From contig NZ_AAXW01000040.1 in assembly GCF_000169335.1 (NCBI RefSeq), forward strand, positions 1 to 46,155: DNA of 46,155 nt, read 5' to 3'. Under the pieces are notes generated by a model. The model was not told the DNA's origin. It ran no database searches and worked only from the letters and a program-made list of their open reading frames with translations. This document shows, piece by piece, positions 15,990 through 22,726 of the stretch (its first letter is position 1; every line of letters starts with the position of its first letter). Position numbers and translations under genes: made by a program. The DNA comes from Crocosphaera chwakensis CCY0110. Lineage in GTDB: Bacteria; Cyanobacteriota; Cyanobacteriia; Cyanobacteriales; Microcystaceae.

Positions 15990-16476
15990 ATCTTGTCCTC
16001 ATCAATTGTAACTATTCTTTATAAAATTCTTTCTGATACCTTTTTTAGTCCCTGGACTCAGGAAAAATGACCCTTTTTTGTTACATCACTTAATTTTTAG
16101 GGACTTTTAACTATAACGCTATTGCAATAGTAAATCCCTGTAAACTTTATATAATAATACTTCTAGCGATTTTGCTCTAAAAATGAGCGATCGCTTACAC
16201 CACCATTTTTTTATATTGTTCCTAATTATATAAATGCGCAACACAAAAAATAATAAAATTACTTTTTAAAGCTTAAAAATTGTTTTTATCGCTTTTATAG
16301 TATTTTTACTTTTATATTTAAAATTTTACTTTAAATTACTACCTAGTTTATCTTTAACACCTCTTGGAATTGTTGGCGACTTGTTTCATAATGCGATTAA
16401 TGAGATTGACAGACTTGCTGTCGTCACAACGCAGTAATAACAAGCTTTATATTTGATCACACAGGAGATTAAACCC
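15990..16476 (+). other. 487-bp gene-free region upstream of chlL
   Basis: This is a very AT-rich intergenic stretch without a credible ORF. It contains one HIP1 octamer (around 16187), a candidate chlL promoter near 16364-16392, a small hairpin GACAG/CTGTC (16408-16422) inside the predicted leader, and the chlL Shine-Dalgarno AGGAG at 16463-16467. The length suggests regulation of chlL, which in cyanobacteria responds to oxygen and light, but no known operator was identified. Confidence 0.5.
16364..16392 (+). promoter_or_regulatory. Candidate chlL promoter
   Basis: TTGGAA (16364-16369) and CATAAT (16387-16392) are separated by 17 bp, the ideal sigma-70 spacing. The predicted start near 16399 would give a leader of about 80 nt before the chlL start. 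This rests on pattern matching only. Confidence 0.35.
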
Positions 16477-17346
16477 TTGACTTTAACACTCGCAGTTTAC
16501 GGAAAAGGTGGTATCGGCAAATCAACCACCAGTTGCAATATTTCCACCGCATTAGCAAAACGGGGTAAAAAGGTACTACAGATTGGTTGTGATCCCAAGC
16601 ATGATAGTACATTCACTCTAACTGGGTTTCTCATTCCTACCATCATCGACACCCTACAAGAGAAAGACTTTCACTATGAAGATATTTGGCCCGAAGACGT
16701 TATCTACAAAGGGTATGCAGGGGTTGACTGTGTAGAAGCAGGGGGACCTCCTGCTGGTGCCGGTTGCGGTGGTTATGTGGTAGGAGAAACCGTTAAACTC
16801 CTCAAAGAACTCAATGCGTTTGATGAGTACGATGTCATCCTATTTGACGTATTAGGGGACGTTGTATGTGGTGGGTTTGCTGCACCTTTAAACTACGCAG
16901 ACTACTGTTTAATTGTCACGGACAATGGTTTTGATGCGTTGTTTGCTGCCAACCGCATCGCTGCTTCCGTAAGAGAGAAAGCGCGAACCCATCCTTTGCG
17001 TTTAGCCGGGTTAATTGGTAATCGTACCTCTAAGCGTGATTTAATTGATAAATATGTAGAAGCGGTTCCCATGCCAGTATTAGAAATTCTACCGTTAATT
17101 GAGGATATTCGGGTATCACGAGTTAAAGGTAAAACCTTGTTTGAGATGACAGAAAATGACCCATCTCTTGACTATGTTTGCAATTACTATTTAAACATTG
17201 CTGACCAATTATTAGCAATGCCAGAAGGTGTGGTTCCTAATGATGCTCAAGACAGAGAATTATTCACTTTATTATCTGATTTCTATCTTAATCCTCAAGC
17301 ACCTAAACAAACAGAAGAAGATGAATTAGACCTTATGATGGTTTAA
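16477..17346 (+). CDS. chlL: Light-independent protochlorophyllide reductase, iron-sulfur ATP-binding subunit
   Basis: The 289-residue NifH-like protein starts at TTG 16477, nine bases after AGGAG (16463-16467); a TTG at 16453 is in frame but lacks a ribosome site and would add eight unusual residues. The P-loop is YGKGGIGKSTTS (about 7-18). Two cysteines that bridge the dimer's 4Fe-4S cluster are seen in GAGCGGYVVGE and GDVVCGGFAAP. Switch sequence DVLGDVVCGG is intact. ChlL dimers pass electrons, with ATP hydrolysis, to ChlN-ChlB for dark chlorophyll synthesis. It is the first gene of the chlL-(two small genes)-chlN group; chlB is not in the window. The C-terminal ~25 residues are an acidic tail. 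Confidence 0.95.
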   Translation: MTLTLAVYGKGGIGKSTTSCNISTALAKRGKKVLQIGCDPKHDSTFTLTGFLIPTIIDTLQEKDFHYEDIWPEDVIYKGYAGVDCVEAGGPPAGAGCGGYVVGETVKLLKELNAFDEYDVILFDVLGDVVCGGFAAPLNYADYCLIVTDNGFDALFAANRIAASVREKARTHPLRLAGLIGNRTSKRDLIDKYVEAVPMPVLEILPLIEDIRVSRVKGKTLFEMTENDPSLDYVCNYYLNIADQLLAMPEGVVPNDAQDRELFTLLSDFYLNPQAPKQTEEDELDLMMV

Positions 17347-17349
17347 AAA

Positions 17350-17436
17350 GTAGGTTGGGTTAGCGATAGCGTAACCCAACAAAATAAGCTCAATTTTGTT
17401 CGTTGGTGTTGGGTTTCTTTCCTCAACCCAACCTAC
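17350..17436. repeat. Palindromic REP/MITE-like element downstream of chlL
   Basis: GTAGGTTGGGTT (17350-17361) is the inverse complement of AACCCAACCTAC (17425-17436), giving 12-bp terminal inverted repeats around about 63 bp. The inside is itself palindromic: GTTGGGTTA (17354-17362) against TAACCCAAC (17372-17380), and a CAAAAT...ATTTTG arm pair near 17380-17400. GTAGGTTGGGTT-type elements are widely dispersed in cyanobacterial genomes. It lies 3 bp after the chlL stop, inside the chlL-chlN group, so the transcript would carry a large hairpin there. Confidence 0.75.
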
Positions 17437-17501
17437 GGGTTAGAATTTTATCTAACAAGGGAACACTAAATATAGTAACTTTTGTGATTAGGATAAAATT
17501 C

Positions 17502-17879
17502 ATGATGACGTTTGAACAAATTAAGGCAACTTTATCTGATAAATGGTTAAATTACTATCAAGTTAATCGGTGTTGGATTAAGCCTTTAATGGACTCTAGA
17601 AATTTGTGGAAACCAATTCCTAATAATGGTGGAAAAAGACCTTGCGCTGACATCATTCTAGGTGCTATTACTGCTTTAGAACCAGAGTTGGCTTATTGGA
17701 TACCACCGTTTTGTGAAATTGAACCTAATCAAGATAAATTTGTTAAGGTTTTAGGATTAGATTTTGATCCAGAAACTGAACTAAACAACCGTGAAGAAGA
17801 AAAAGCCAAAAATCCACAATTTAATTCATCAGACACGGACGAACTTGAAAGCATTAGAAAACAATTACAAACAGGATAA
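17502..17879 (+). CDS. DUF5331-like small protein, first tandem copy, between chlL and chlN
   Basis: The gene starts with ATGATG at 17502, with AGGAT upstream; an open frame continues upstream to 17403 but runs through the repeat element and is not a likely start. The 125-residue product begins MMTFEQIKATLSDKWLNYYQ and ends with KAKNPQFNSSDTDELESIRK, both closely repeated in the next gene. It is soluble, acidic and without catalytic motifs. Proteins of this type (DUF5331, as I recall it) lie between chlL and chlN in many cyanobacteria, which suggests a role in dark protochlorophyllide reduction or its assembly. The function is unknown. Confidence 0.75.
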   Translation: MMTFEQIKATLSDKWLNYYQVNRCWIKPLMDSRNLWKPIPNNGGKRPCADIILGAITALEPELAYWIPPFCEIEPNQDKFVKVLGLDFDPETELNNREEEKAKNPQFNSSDTDELESIRKQLQTG

Positions 17880-17906
17880 TTTTAAAGTATGAAAGGAGGT
17901 AAATGA

Positions 17907-17963
17907 ATGACATTAAATTTGATTAACAAGGGAATACTAAAAATAGTAACTCTTGTTAATTAA
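17907..17963 (+). CDS. Candidate 18-residue leader peptide or small ORF
   Basis: ATG at 17907 follows a near-perfect Shine-Dalgarno AAAGGAGGT (17892-17900) at the ideal spacing of 7 nt. The frame encodes MTLNLINKGILKIVTLVN and stops with TAA at 17961-17963. That stop touches the AGGAG of the next gene (start 17975), an arrangement typical of translational coupling. The peptide sequence resembles the stretch just upstream of the first DUF5331-like gene (LSNKGTLNIVTF), so it may be a duplicated N-terminal or leader remnant rather than a selected peptide. Confidence 0.4.
   Translation: MTLNLINKGILKIVTLVN
17922..17960 (+). promoter_or_regulatory. Compound hairpin before the second DUF5331-like gene
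   Basis: ATTAACAAG (17922-17930) pairs perfectly with CTTGTTAAT (17952-17960). Inside it TACTA (17935-17939) pairs with TAGTA (17944-17948) around AAAA. A related, less perfect hairpin lies before the first copy at about 17453-17490 (CTAACAAGGGAACACTA, then TAGTAACTTTTG). There is no T-run, so these are not terminators; they may control mRNA processing or translation in the chlL-chlN transcript (inference). Confidence 0.5.
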
Positions 17964-17974
17964 GGAGACTTCTG

Positions 17975-18346
17975 ATGAGTGAGTTTGAAAAATTAAAGGT
18001 AACTCTTAATGATAAATGGTTAGACTATTATGAGGGAAATCGTTCTTGGCTGAAAAAAGAACTCCCAACCAATAGTAATGGATACATGGACTCTAGCATA
18101 TTAGCTTACATTATCTTAGGAGTAATAGCAGCAATAGAACCAAAAGTAAAAGAGTTTTTAGAGCCTTTTTCTGAACTTAATCAAGACCCTCAAGACTTAC
18201 TTAGAGTTTTAGAAGTAGATTATCTGGATCTAGATCGAAAACTAAAAGAAAGATCAGAAAAACGAGCCAAAAATCCACAACTAAACTCATCAGATACTGA
18301 CGAAATTGAACGAATTAGACAACAATTAAGTAAAGGAGAACTCTAA
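17975..18346 (+). CDS. DUF5331-like small protein, second tandem copy
   Basis: This 123-residue paralog of the preceding gene starts at ATG 17975, eight to nine bases after AAGGAGA. Shared elements are FEKLKVTLNDKWLDYYEGNR at the start, an Ala/Ile-rich middle (AYIILGVIAAIEPKVKEFLEPF) and the tail KNPQLNSSDTDEIERIRQQL. The internal region with PLMDSRN/GYMDSS differs. It ends 3 bp before the chlN start, so it is certainly co-transcribed with chlN. Tandem duplication, leader included, explains the arrangement. The function is unknown. Confidence 0.75.
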   Translation: MSEFEKLKVTLNDKWLDYYEGNRSWLKKELPTNSNGYMDSSILAYIILGVIAAIEPKVKEFLEPFSELNQDPQDLLRVLEVDYLDLDRKLKERSEKRAKNPQLNSSDTDEIERIRQQLSKGEL

Positions 18347-18349
18347 ATT

Positions 18350-19750
18350 ATGACACTGGCACAAGAATCTACATCCTTACAATTTGAATGCGAAACCGGC
18401 AATTATCACACCTTTTGTCCCATTAGTTGTGTTGCTTGGTTATATCAAAAAATAGAAGATAGTTTCTTCTTGGTCATCGGGACAAAAACCTGTGGTTACT
18501 TTCTACAAAATGCAATGGGAGTGATGATTTTTGCTGAACCCCGTTATGCAATGGCAGAATTAGAAGAAGGAGACATTTCTGCACAATTAAAAGATTACGA
18601 AGAACTAAAAAGATTGTGCTTACAAATAAAACGCGATCGCAATCCTAGTGTAATTGTTTGGATTGGTACTTGTACCACTGAAATTATTAAAATGGACTTA
18701 GAAGGATTAGCTCCTAAATTAGAGTCTGAAATCGGTATTCCTATCGTTACAGCAAGAGCAAATGGCTTAGATTATGCCTTTACTCAAGGAGAAGATACTG
18801 TTTTAGCTGCAATGGCTCATAAATGTCCTAAAAGTGTCAAAGAAGAGGAAGAAAAAGAAGAAAGAAATGCTATTCATAAGTTATTAAACTTCGGTAGAAA
18901 GAAAGAAGATATTAGTCAAGAAGAATCCGAATATAAAGAACATCCTCCCTTAGTTTTATTTGGTTCGTTACCTGACCCAGTTGTAACAAATTTAACCCTA
19001 GAATTGAAGAAACAAGGGGTAAAAATTTCGGGATGGTTGCCTTCAAAACGATATACAGAATTACCAGTAATTGACGAAGGTTATTATGTTAGTGGAGTTA
19101 ACCCATTCTTATCACGAACTGCTACGACTTTAATGCGTCGTCGTAAGTGTAAATTAATCGGCGCACCTTTCCCCATTGGTCCCGATGGTACTCGCGCTTG
19201 GATAGAAAAAATATGCTCTGTTTTCAATATTGAACCCCAAGGGTTAGAAGAAAGAGAAGCAAAAATTTGGGAGAGTTTAGAAGAGTATATTAAACTCATT
19301 CGTGGTAAGTCTGTTTTCTTCATGGGTGATAATTTATTAGAGATTTCTTTAGCTCGTTTCCTCATTCGTTGTGGCATGACTTGCCCTGAAATTGGTATTC
19401 CTTATATGGATAAAAGATACCAAAAAGCGGAATTAGATTTCCTCGAAAAAACCTGTAATGAAATGGGTGTACCTGTTCCTAGAATTGTCGAAAAACCTGA
19501 TAATTATAATCAAATTCAACGTATTTATGAGTTAAAACCTGACCTCGTTATTACAGGAATGGCCCATGCAAACCCCTTAGAAGCAAGGGGAATCAATACG
19601 AAATGGTCTGTCGAATTTACCTTTGCACAAATTCATGGGTTTACCAACGCCAGAGACATCTTAGAGTTAGCAACTCGTCCCTTACGTCGTAATAATAACC
19701 TCAAAGAATTAGGGTGGGAGAAATTAGTTAAAGAAGAGGCGAAAATCTAA
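18350..19750 (+). CDS. chlN: Light-independent protochlorophyllide reductase subunit N
   Basis: The 466-residue NifD-like protein starts at ATG 18350. The N-terminus has the cluster-binding cysteines in FECETGNYHTFCPISC and GTKTCGYFLQ, with a third region WIGTCTTEIIK. These supply ligands of the 4Fe-4S cluster shared with ChlB. An insertion rich in Lys and Glu (about residues 163-200, KSVKEEEEKEERNA) is typical of cyanobacterial ChlN. The C-terminal half carries PDLVITGMAHANPLEARGI. ChlN with ChlB binds protochlorophyllide and reduces ring D without light. A terminator follows. Confidence 0.95.
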   Translation: MTLAQESTSLQFECETGNYHTFCPISCVAWLYQKIEDSFFLVIGTKTCGYFLQNAMGVMIFAEPRYAMAELEEGDISAQLKDYEELKRLCLQIKRDRNPSVIVWIGTCTTEIIKMDLEGLAPKLESEIGIPIVTARANGLDYAFTQGEDTVLAAMAHKCPKSVKEEEEKEERNAIHKLLNFGRKKEDISQEESEYKEHPPLVLFGSLPDPVVTNLTLELKKQGVKISGWLPSKRYTELPVIDEGYYVSGVNPFLSRTATTLMRRRKCKLIGAPFPIGPDGTRAWIEKICSVFNIEPQGLEEREAKIWESLEEYIKLIRGKSVFFMGDNLLEISLARFLIRCGMTCPEIGIPYMDKRYQKAELDFLEKTCNEMGVPVPRIVEKPDNYNQIQRIYELKPDLVITGMAHANPLEARGINTKWSVEFTFAQIHGFTNARDILELATRPLRRNNNLKELGWEKLVKEEAKI

Positions 19751-19802
19751 AATCATCTAGACAACAGGGGATAAAACCTGGTTTTTTCCAGGGCATGAGT
19801 GG

Positions 19803-19826
19803 AGGAGACAATGTCTCCTTTTTTTT
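19803..19826 (+). terminator. Rho-independent terminator after chlN
   Basis: AGGAGACA (19803-19810) pairs with TGTCTCCT (19812-19819), with one base between the arms (the true loop is a few bases) and eight T (19819-19826). A smaller hairpin CCTGG/CCAGG (19777-19792) precedes it. It lies 53 bp past the chlN stop and closes the chlL-chlN transcript. Confidence 0.8.
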
Positions 19827-19960
19827 AATCTTGTTTCAAGGATAAAAAAACCTAAAACAATGAATCTTCATTCCAACAGACAAAAAAGACTGATTGTCAA
19901 GAGGCGTTACTAAAATACTACATTAAATATTCTTATACGTTATTTTGACGTAATTTGCTC

Positions 19961-19988
19961 TTGACGTTGTTAGAATCTTCTACATAAT
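19961..19988 (+). promoter_or_regulatory. Candidate promoter of the PEP-CTERM gene
   Basis: TTGACG (19961-19966) and CATAAT (19983-19988) are separated by 16 bp. Another TTGACG lies at 19945-19950. The predicted start near 19995 is just before the leader hairpin at 19998. This rests on pattern only. Confidence 0.4.
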
Positions 19989-19997
19989 AGTTCGTAG

Positions 19998-20037
19998 GTA
20001 GAAACTACCTAGGGAAAAAGCTCTAAGTAGTTTCTAC
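19998..20037 (+). promoter_or_regulatory. Leader hairpin made of two self-palindromic arms
   Basis: GTAGAAACTAC (19998-20008) is the exact inverse complement of GTAGTTTCTAC (20027-20037), an 11-bp stem with an 18-nt loop. Each arm is also nearly palindromic by itself (GTAG...CTAC), so two small hairpins compete with one large one. It lies at the predicted 5' end of the PEP-CTERM mRNA, 32 bp before the start codon. This could be an mRNA stability element or an operator. Confidence 0.5.
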
Positions 20038-20069
20038 TCAGAACAAGCACTTATTAATTGGAGATTATA

Positions 20070-20765
20070 ATGACAATTCACTTAAACAGTCTAGGTATAA
20101 TAGCATCTGCTTCCATTGCAGCTTTATCTTTGGTCATTGGTCCTACAGCACAAGCTCAAACCTTTATAGGAAATTTTAATGGAACTATCAAAGATGCAAC
20201 GACAATCACCTTCGGCGGTATGGATTATACTGCAGTTCAGACAGAAAATGTATTATTCGATAATTTCAACTTTGACGGAACGTTTTTTGGTGATGATCTT
20301 GAGATCGGTTTTTCTTCTCTAATTAACCAATACTTCTTCGATTTTAATCCCGTCCCTAGTCCTGACGCAATAAATGGCTCATTCTCTTATGATATAACTG
20401 GCGATCAAACTGTTCTTCCCAATGGTAATGTTGTAACAACTCTTTTTAACTTTGCAGCACTTGACAGTGACGTTCAAGGCCCCGGAGTATACCAAGTTAC
20501 GAAAAATGTTATTACAAGCGAAGGTCAAGTCATTAACTTAACTTCTACAAATGGTTCCACAGATGACTCTGCTGTCATCCCATTGGCACGAACCCTTAGG
20601 ATCACGGATAGTCTTTCCAGTAACGGTGATGTAATTTTTAGTTTAACCAATAGTTATACCACAGTGGAAGAATTCACACCTGCTGGAGTTCCTGAACCTG
20701 GAACCATGATTGGTTTGTTAGTTATAGGTGCTGCTGGTTTAGCCACTCGCCGTAAGGTGTCTTAG
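20070..20765 (+). CDS. Secreted PEP-CTERM sorting-domain protein
   Basis: The start is ATG 20070 with GGAGA at 20060-20064. The 231-residue protein has a Sec signal peptide cleaved after AQA (about residue 29), a beta-rich exported domain (FIGNFNGTIKDATTITFGG, several FDGT/FFGDDL segments) without recognised enzymatic motifs, and a C-terminal PEP-CTERM tripartite signal: VPEPG, the helix TMIGLLVIGAAGLA and the basic end TRRKVS. Such tails are processed by an exosortase and the proteins go to the cell surface or extracellular matrix. No exosortase is in the window. The promoter and leader hairpin lie just upstream, and the next gene codes for a membrane glycosyltransferase in the opposite direction. 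Confidence 0.85.
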   Translation: MTIHLNSLGIIASASIAALSLVIGPTAQAQTFIGNFNGTIKDATTITFGGMDYTAVQTENVLFDNFNFDGTFFGDDLEIGFSSLINQYFFDFNPVPSPDAINGSFSYDITGDQTVLPNGNVVTTLFNFAALDSDVQGPGVYQVTKNVITSEGQVINLTSTNGSTDDSAVIPLARTLRITDSLSSNGDVIFSLTNSYTTVEEFTPAGVPEPGTMIGLLVIGAAGLATRRKVS

Positions 20766-20881
20766 TTATGAGTTATCTATTTGTTCCCTACTTCTCTAAT
20801 TATTATTCATCAAACTCTTTTGGGATCTGATGGGGTTTTTGTTTTGTTTTTTGTCATACAGCAATACTCTATAATAGAATG

Positions 20882-20970
20882 TCATATAGCATTACGTGCT
20901 AGGGAACAGCCTCCGTCACTGCATTTCAGCAGTTGGGAATGTCCTAACCATAAGACGTAGTGCTATATGA
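20882..20970. repeat. MITE-like element with 16-bp terminal inverted repeats
   Basis: The left end reads TCATATAGCATTACGT and the right end ACGTAGTGCTATATGA, inverse complements over 16 bp with one mismatch. The 89-bp element has an inner hairpin TGCATTTCAGCA. It carries no ORF and lies between convergent genes, as expected of a non-autonomous transposable element. The transposase family cannot be named from this copy. Confidence 0.65.
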
Positions 20971-20992
20971 ATCTTTAATATTTTGAATTAAA

Positions 20993-22645
20993 TCATATCT
21001 TTTTTTCATACACATTCAAATCAAAATTATCTAACTCCCACGTTCCTACTAATCTTTGAGAACTTTCTAAATTATAACCATTATCTAATATAGTTTTAAC
21101 CTCTCCTTTTTGTTCTTCGGTACTGGGTTTTCCCCAAACCGGACGTTGACTATCTAACCATAAAATTCGTTGATACTGTTCAGTATTTTCACTTAAATTT
21201 TCAGCCAAAATAGGAGATAAATTATTAGATTTTTGTGCTAGTAAACTAATAGGCGAAGTAGTAGGAAGATAATAAGCTAATCTTAATACATGACCCCAAG
21301 CTTGAGAATTCATGATAATTAAAGTAGGTGTGTTGGGTTGTTGATTAATGATATCTGCTACCGTATGAAACATCTGACGAGAACGTAGACTAAAATCAGC
21401 GATATTAATTCCTAAATATAATAATAATAATCCTAAAATAGCGAAATTTTTAAACTTTATACCTGCTTTTTCTATCCAAATAACTAATAATAATAAACAA
21501 CCAGGTAAAATAAAAATGACAGAACGTCCAAACCCAAAGGCTAAGGTGAATTTTCCTGTAATAATATCTATCATTAACATTAAGAATAAAGGAAATAGAC
21601 CCAATAATAAAGCAATATTTAATAATTCAATTTGATTATTTTTATATAAACTATAACTACAATAAAGTAAACCAATAAAAACTAAAAATCCTAAAATCGT
21701 TATTATAAAATTTGGCAAAATACTTGACCAATCACCCAATAATAAATGAATTCCTAAAACATCAAGAAATTCTTGTAAATGTTTAATCATTGCAGCTAAA
21801 AAGCCATCTTTACTAGAAAATCGACCTAAATCAGCATTTCTTAATTGTTGTCTAGTTCCCCACCAAAGCCAAGGAATTGTAATAATAATACTACTGATTA
21901 AATAAAGTGCATACTGCCACCATCTTTGTCGATCTAAATATAAAACTAAAGTAGCAAATACTAAGAAAAATACAACAAAGTAATAAAAGGTCATAAATCC
22001 CGATGCTGCTGAGAAAATCAATAATATTATCCAGAAAATCTTAAATAGTTTAGAATTACTTTTATTGATTTCTGAAGTATTTAAGCTAATTAATTCTACC
22101 AAAGACCAACTACTTAGTAAAACCCAAAATACTAATGAACCATACATCCTTACGTTTAAAGAATGAAAAAGATAATAAGGATTTAAACCCAATAAAGCAG
22201 CGAATAATAAACCACCTTGAAATCCTAATAGTTTTTTGCCTAAACCATAAGCACAGCCTAAAGAACCCAGACTAAATAAAACAATAATACTGCGTACTGC
22301 TACTTCAGAATTCCCCCATAATCTTAACCAAAAATGTTGCTCTAAAAAGAAAAGAAAAGGATGAGGTTCGGCCATTAACCCTTTAAGAAAGCTCTCAAAA
22401 GTAACAAGAATATTAGAAAAACTATTTTCAACAGGAAGACTTAATAAACGGGTATAATTATCTAAAGTAACAGGAATATCTTGAGGGGTTTGATATCGCA
22501 GTTTTTGTCCAGTCGAAAGGAGTAAAGATAAGACCTCATCATACCAAAATTCCCGACTGCTTAAATTCATAATTCTGAAAATGACAGCACAAGCGATCGC
22601 AGCTAAAAGAATTATATTAATGGTTTTTGTTGAAATTTTCATCAA
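20993..22645 (-). CDS. Membrane glycosyltransferase, GT39/ArnT-like
   Basis: The 550-residue polytopic membrane protein has about 11-13 hydrophobic helices. Near the N-terminus it has the acidic motif RIMNLSSREFWYDEVLSLL (about 24-42), and the first periplasmic loop includes EPHPFLFFLEQHFWLRLWG, both typical of the GT-C superfamily (PMT/ArnT type) that uses a polyprenyl-phosphate sugar donor. A 100-residue soluble C-terminal domain follows (about 440-550). Homologs are usually annotated as hypothetical glycosyltransferases for surface polysaccharide or protein glycosylation. The start is ATG 22645. Acceptor and sugar are unknown. Confidence 0.75.
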   Translation of the reverse strand: MMKISTKTINIILLAAIACAVIFRIMNLSSREFWYDEVLSLLLSTGQKLRYQTPQDIPVTLDNYTRLLSLPVENSFSNILVTFESFLKGLMAEPHPFLFFLEQHFWLRLWGNSEVAVRSIIVLFSLGSLGCAYGLGKKLLGFQGGLLFAALLGLNPYYLFHSLNVRMYGSLVFWVLLSSWSLVELISLNTSEINKSNSKLFKIFWIILLIFSAASGFMTFYYFVVFFLVFATLVLYLDRQRWWQYALYLISSIIITIPWLWWGTRQQLRNADLGRFSSKDGFLAAMIKHLQEFLDVLGIHLLLGDWSSILPNFIITILGFLVFIGLLYCSYSLYKNNQIELLNIALLLGLFPLFLMLMIDIITGKFTLAFGFGRSVIFILPGCLLLLVIWIEKAGIKFKNFAILGLLLLYLGINIADFSLRSRQMFHTVADIINQQPNTPTLIIMNSQAWGHVLRLAYYLPTTSPISLLAQKSNNLSPILAENLSENTEQYQRILWLDSQRPVWGKPSTEEQKGEVKTILDNGYNLESSQRLVGTWELDNFDLNVYEKKI

Positions 22646-22726
22646 TTAATTGACCTGTTAAAAATAATCGAATATTTGATATAATAATTTAACAATACTT
22701 ATTTATATTTTAATTTTTCTTCTCCT

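Noticed and set aside
17403..17501. N-terminal extension of the first DUF5331-like protein
   Set aside because: The extension reads through the palindromic repeat element; the paralog starts at the position equivalent to ATG 17502.
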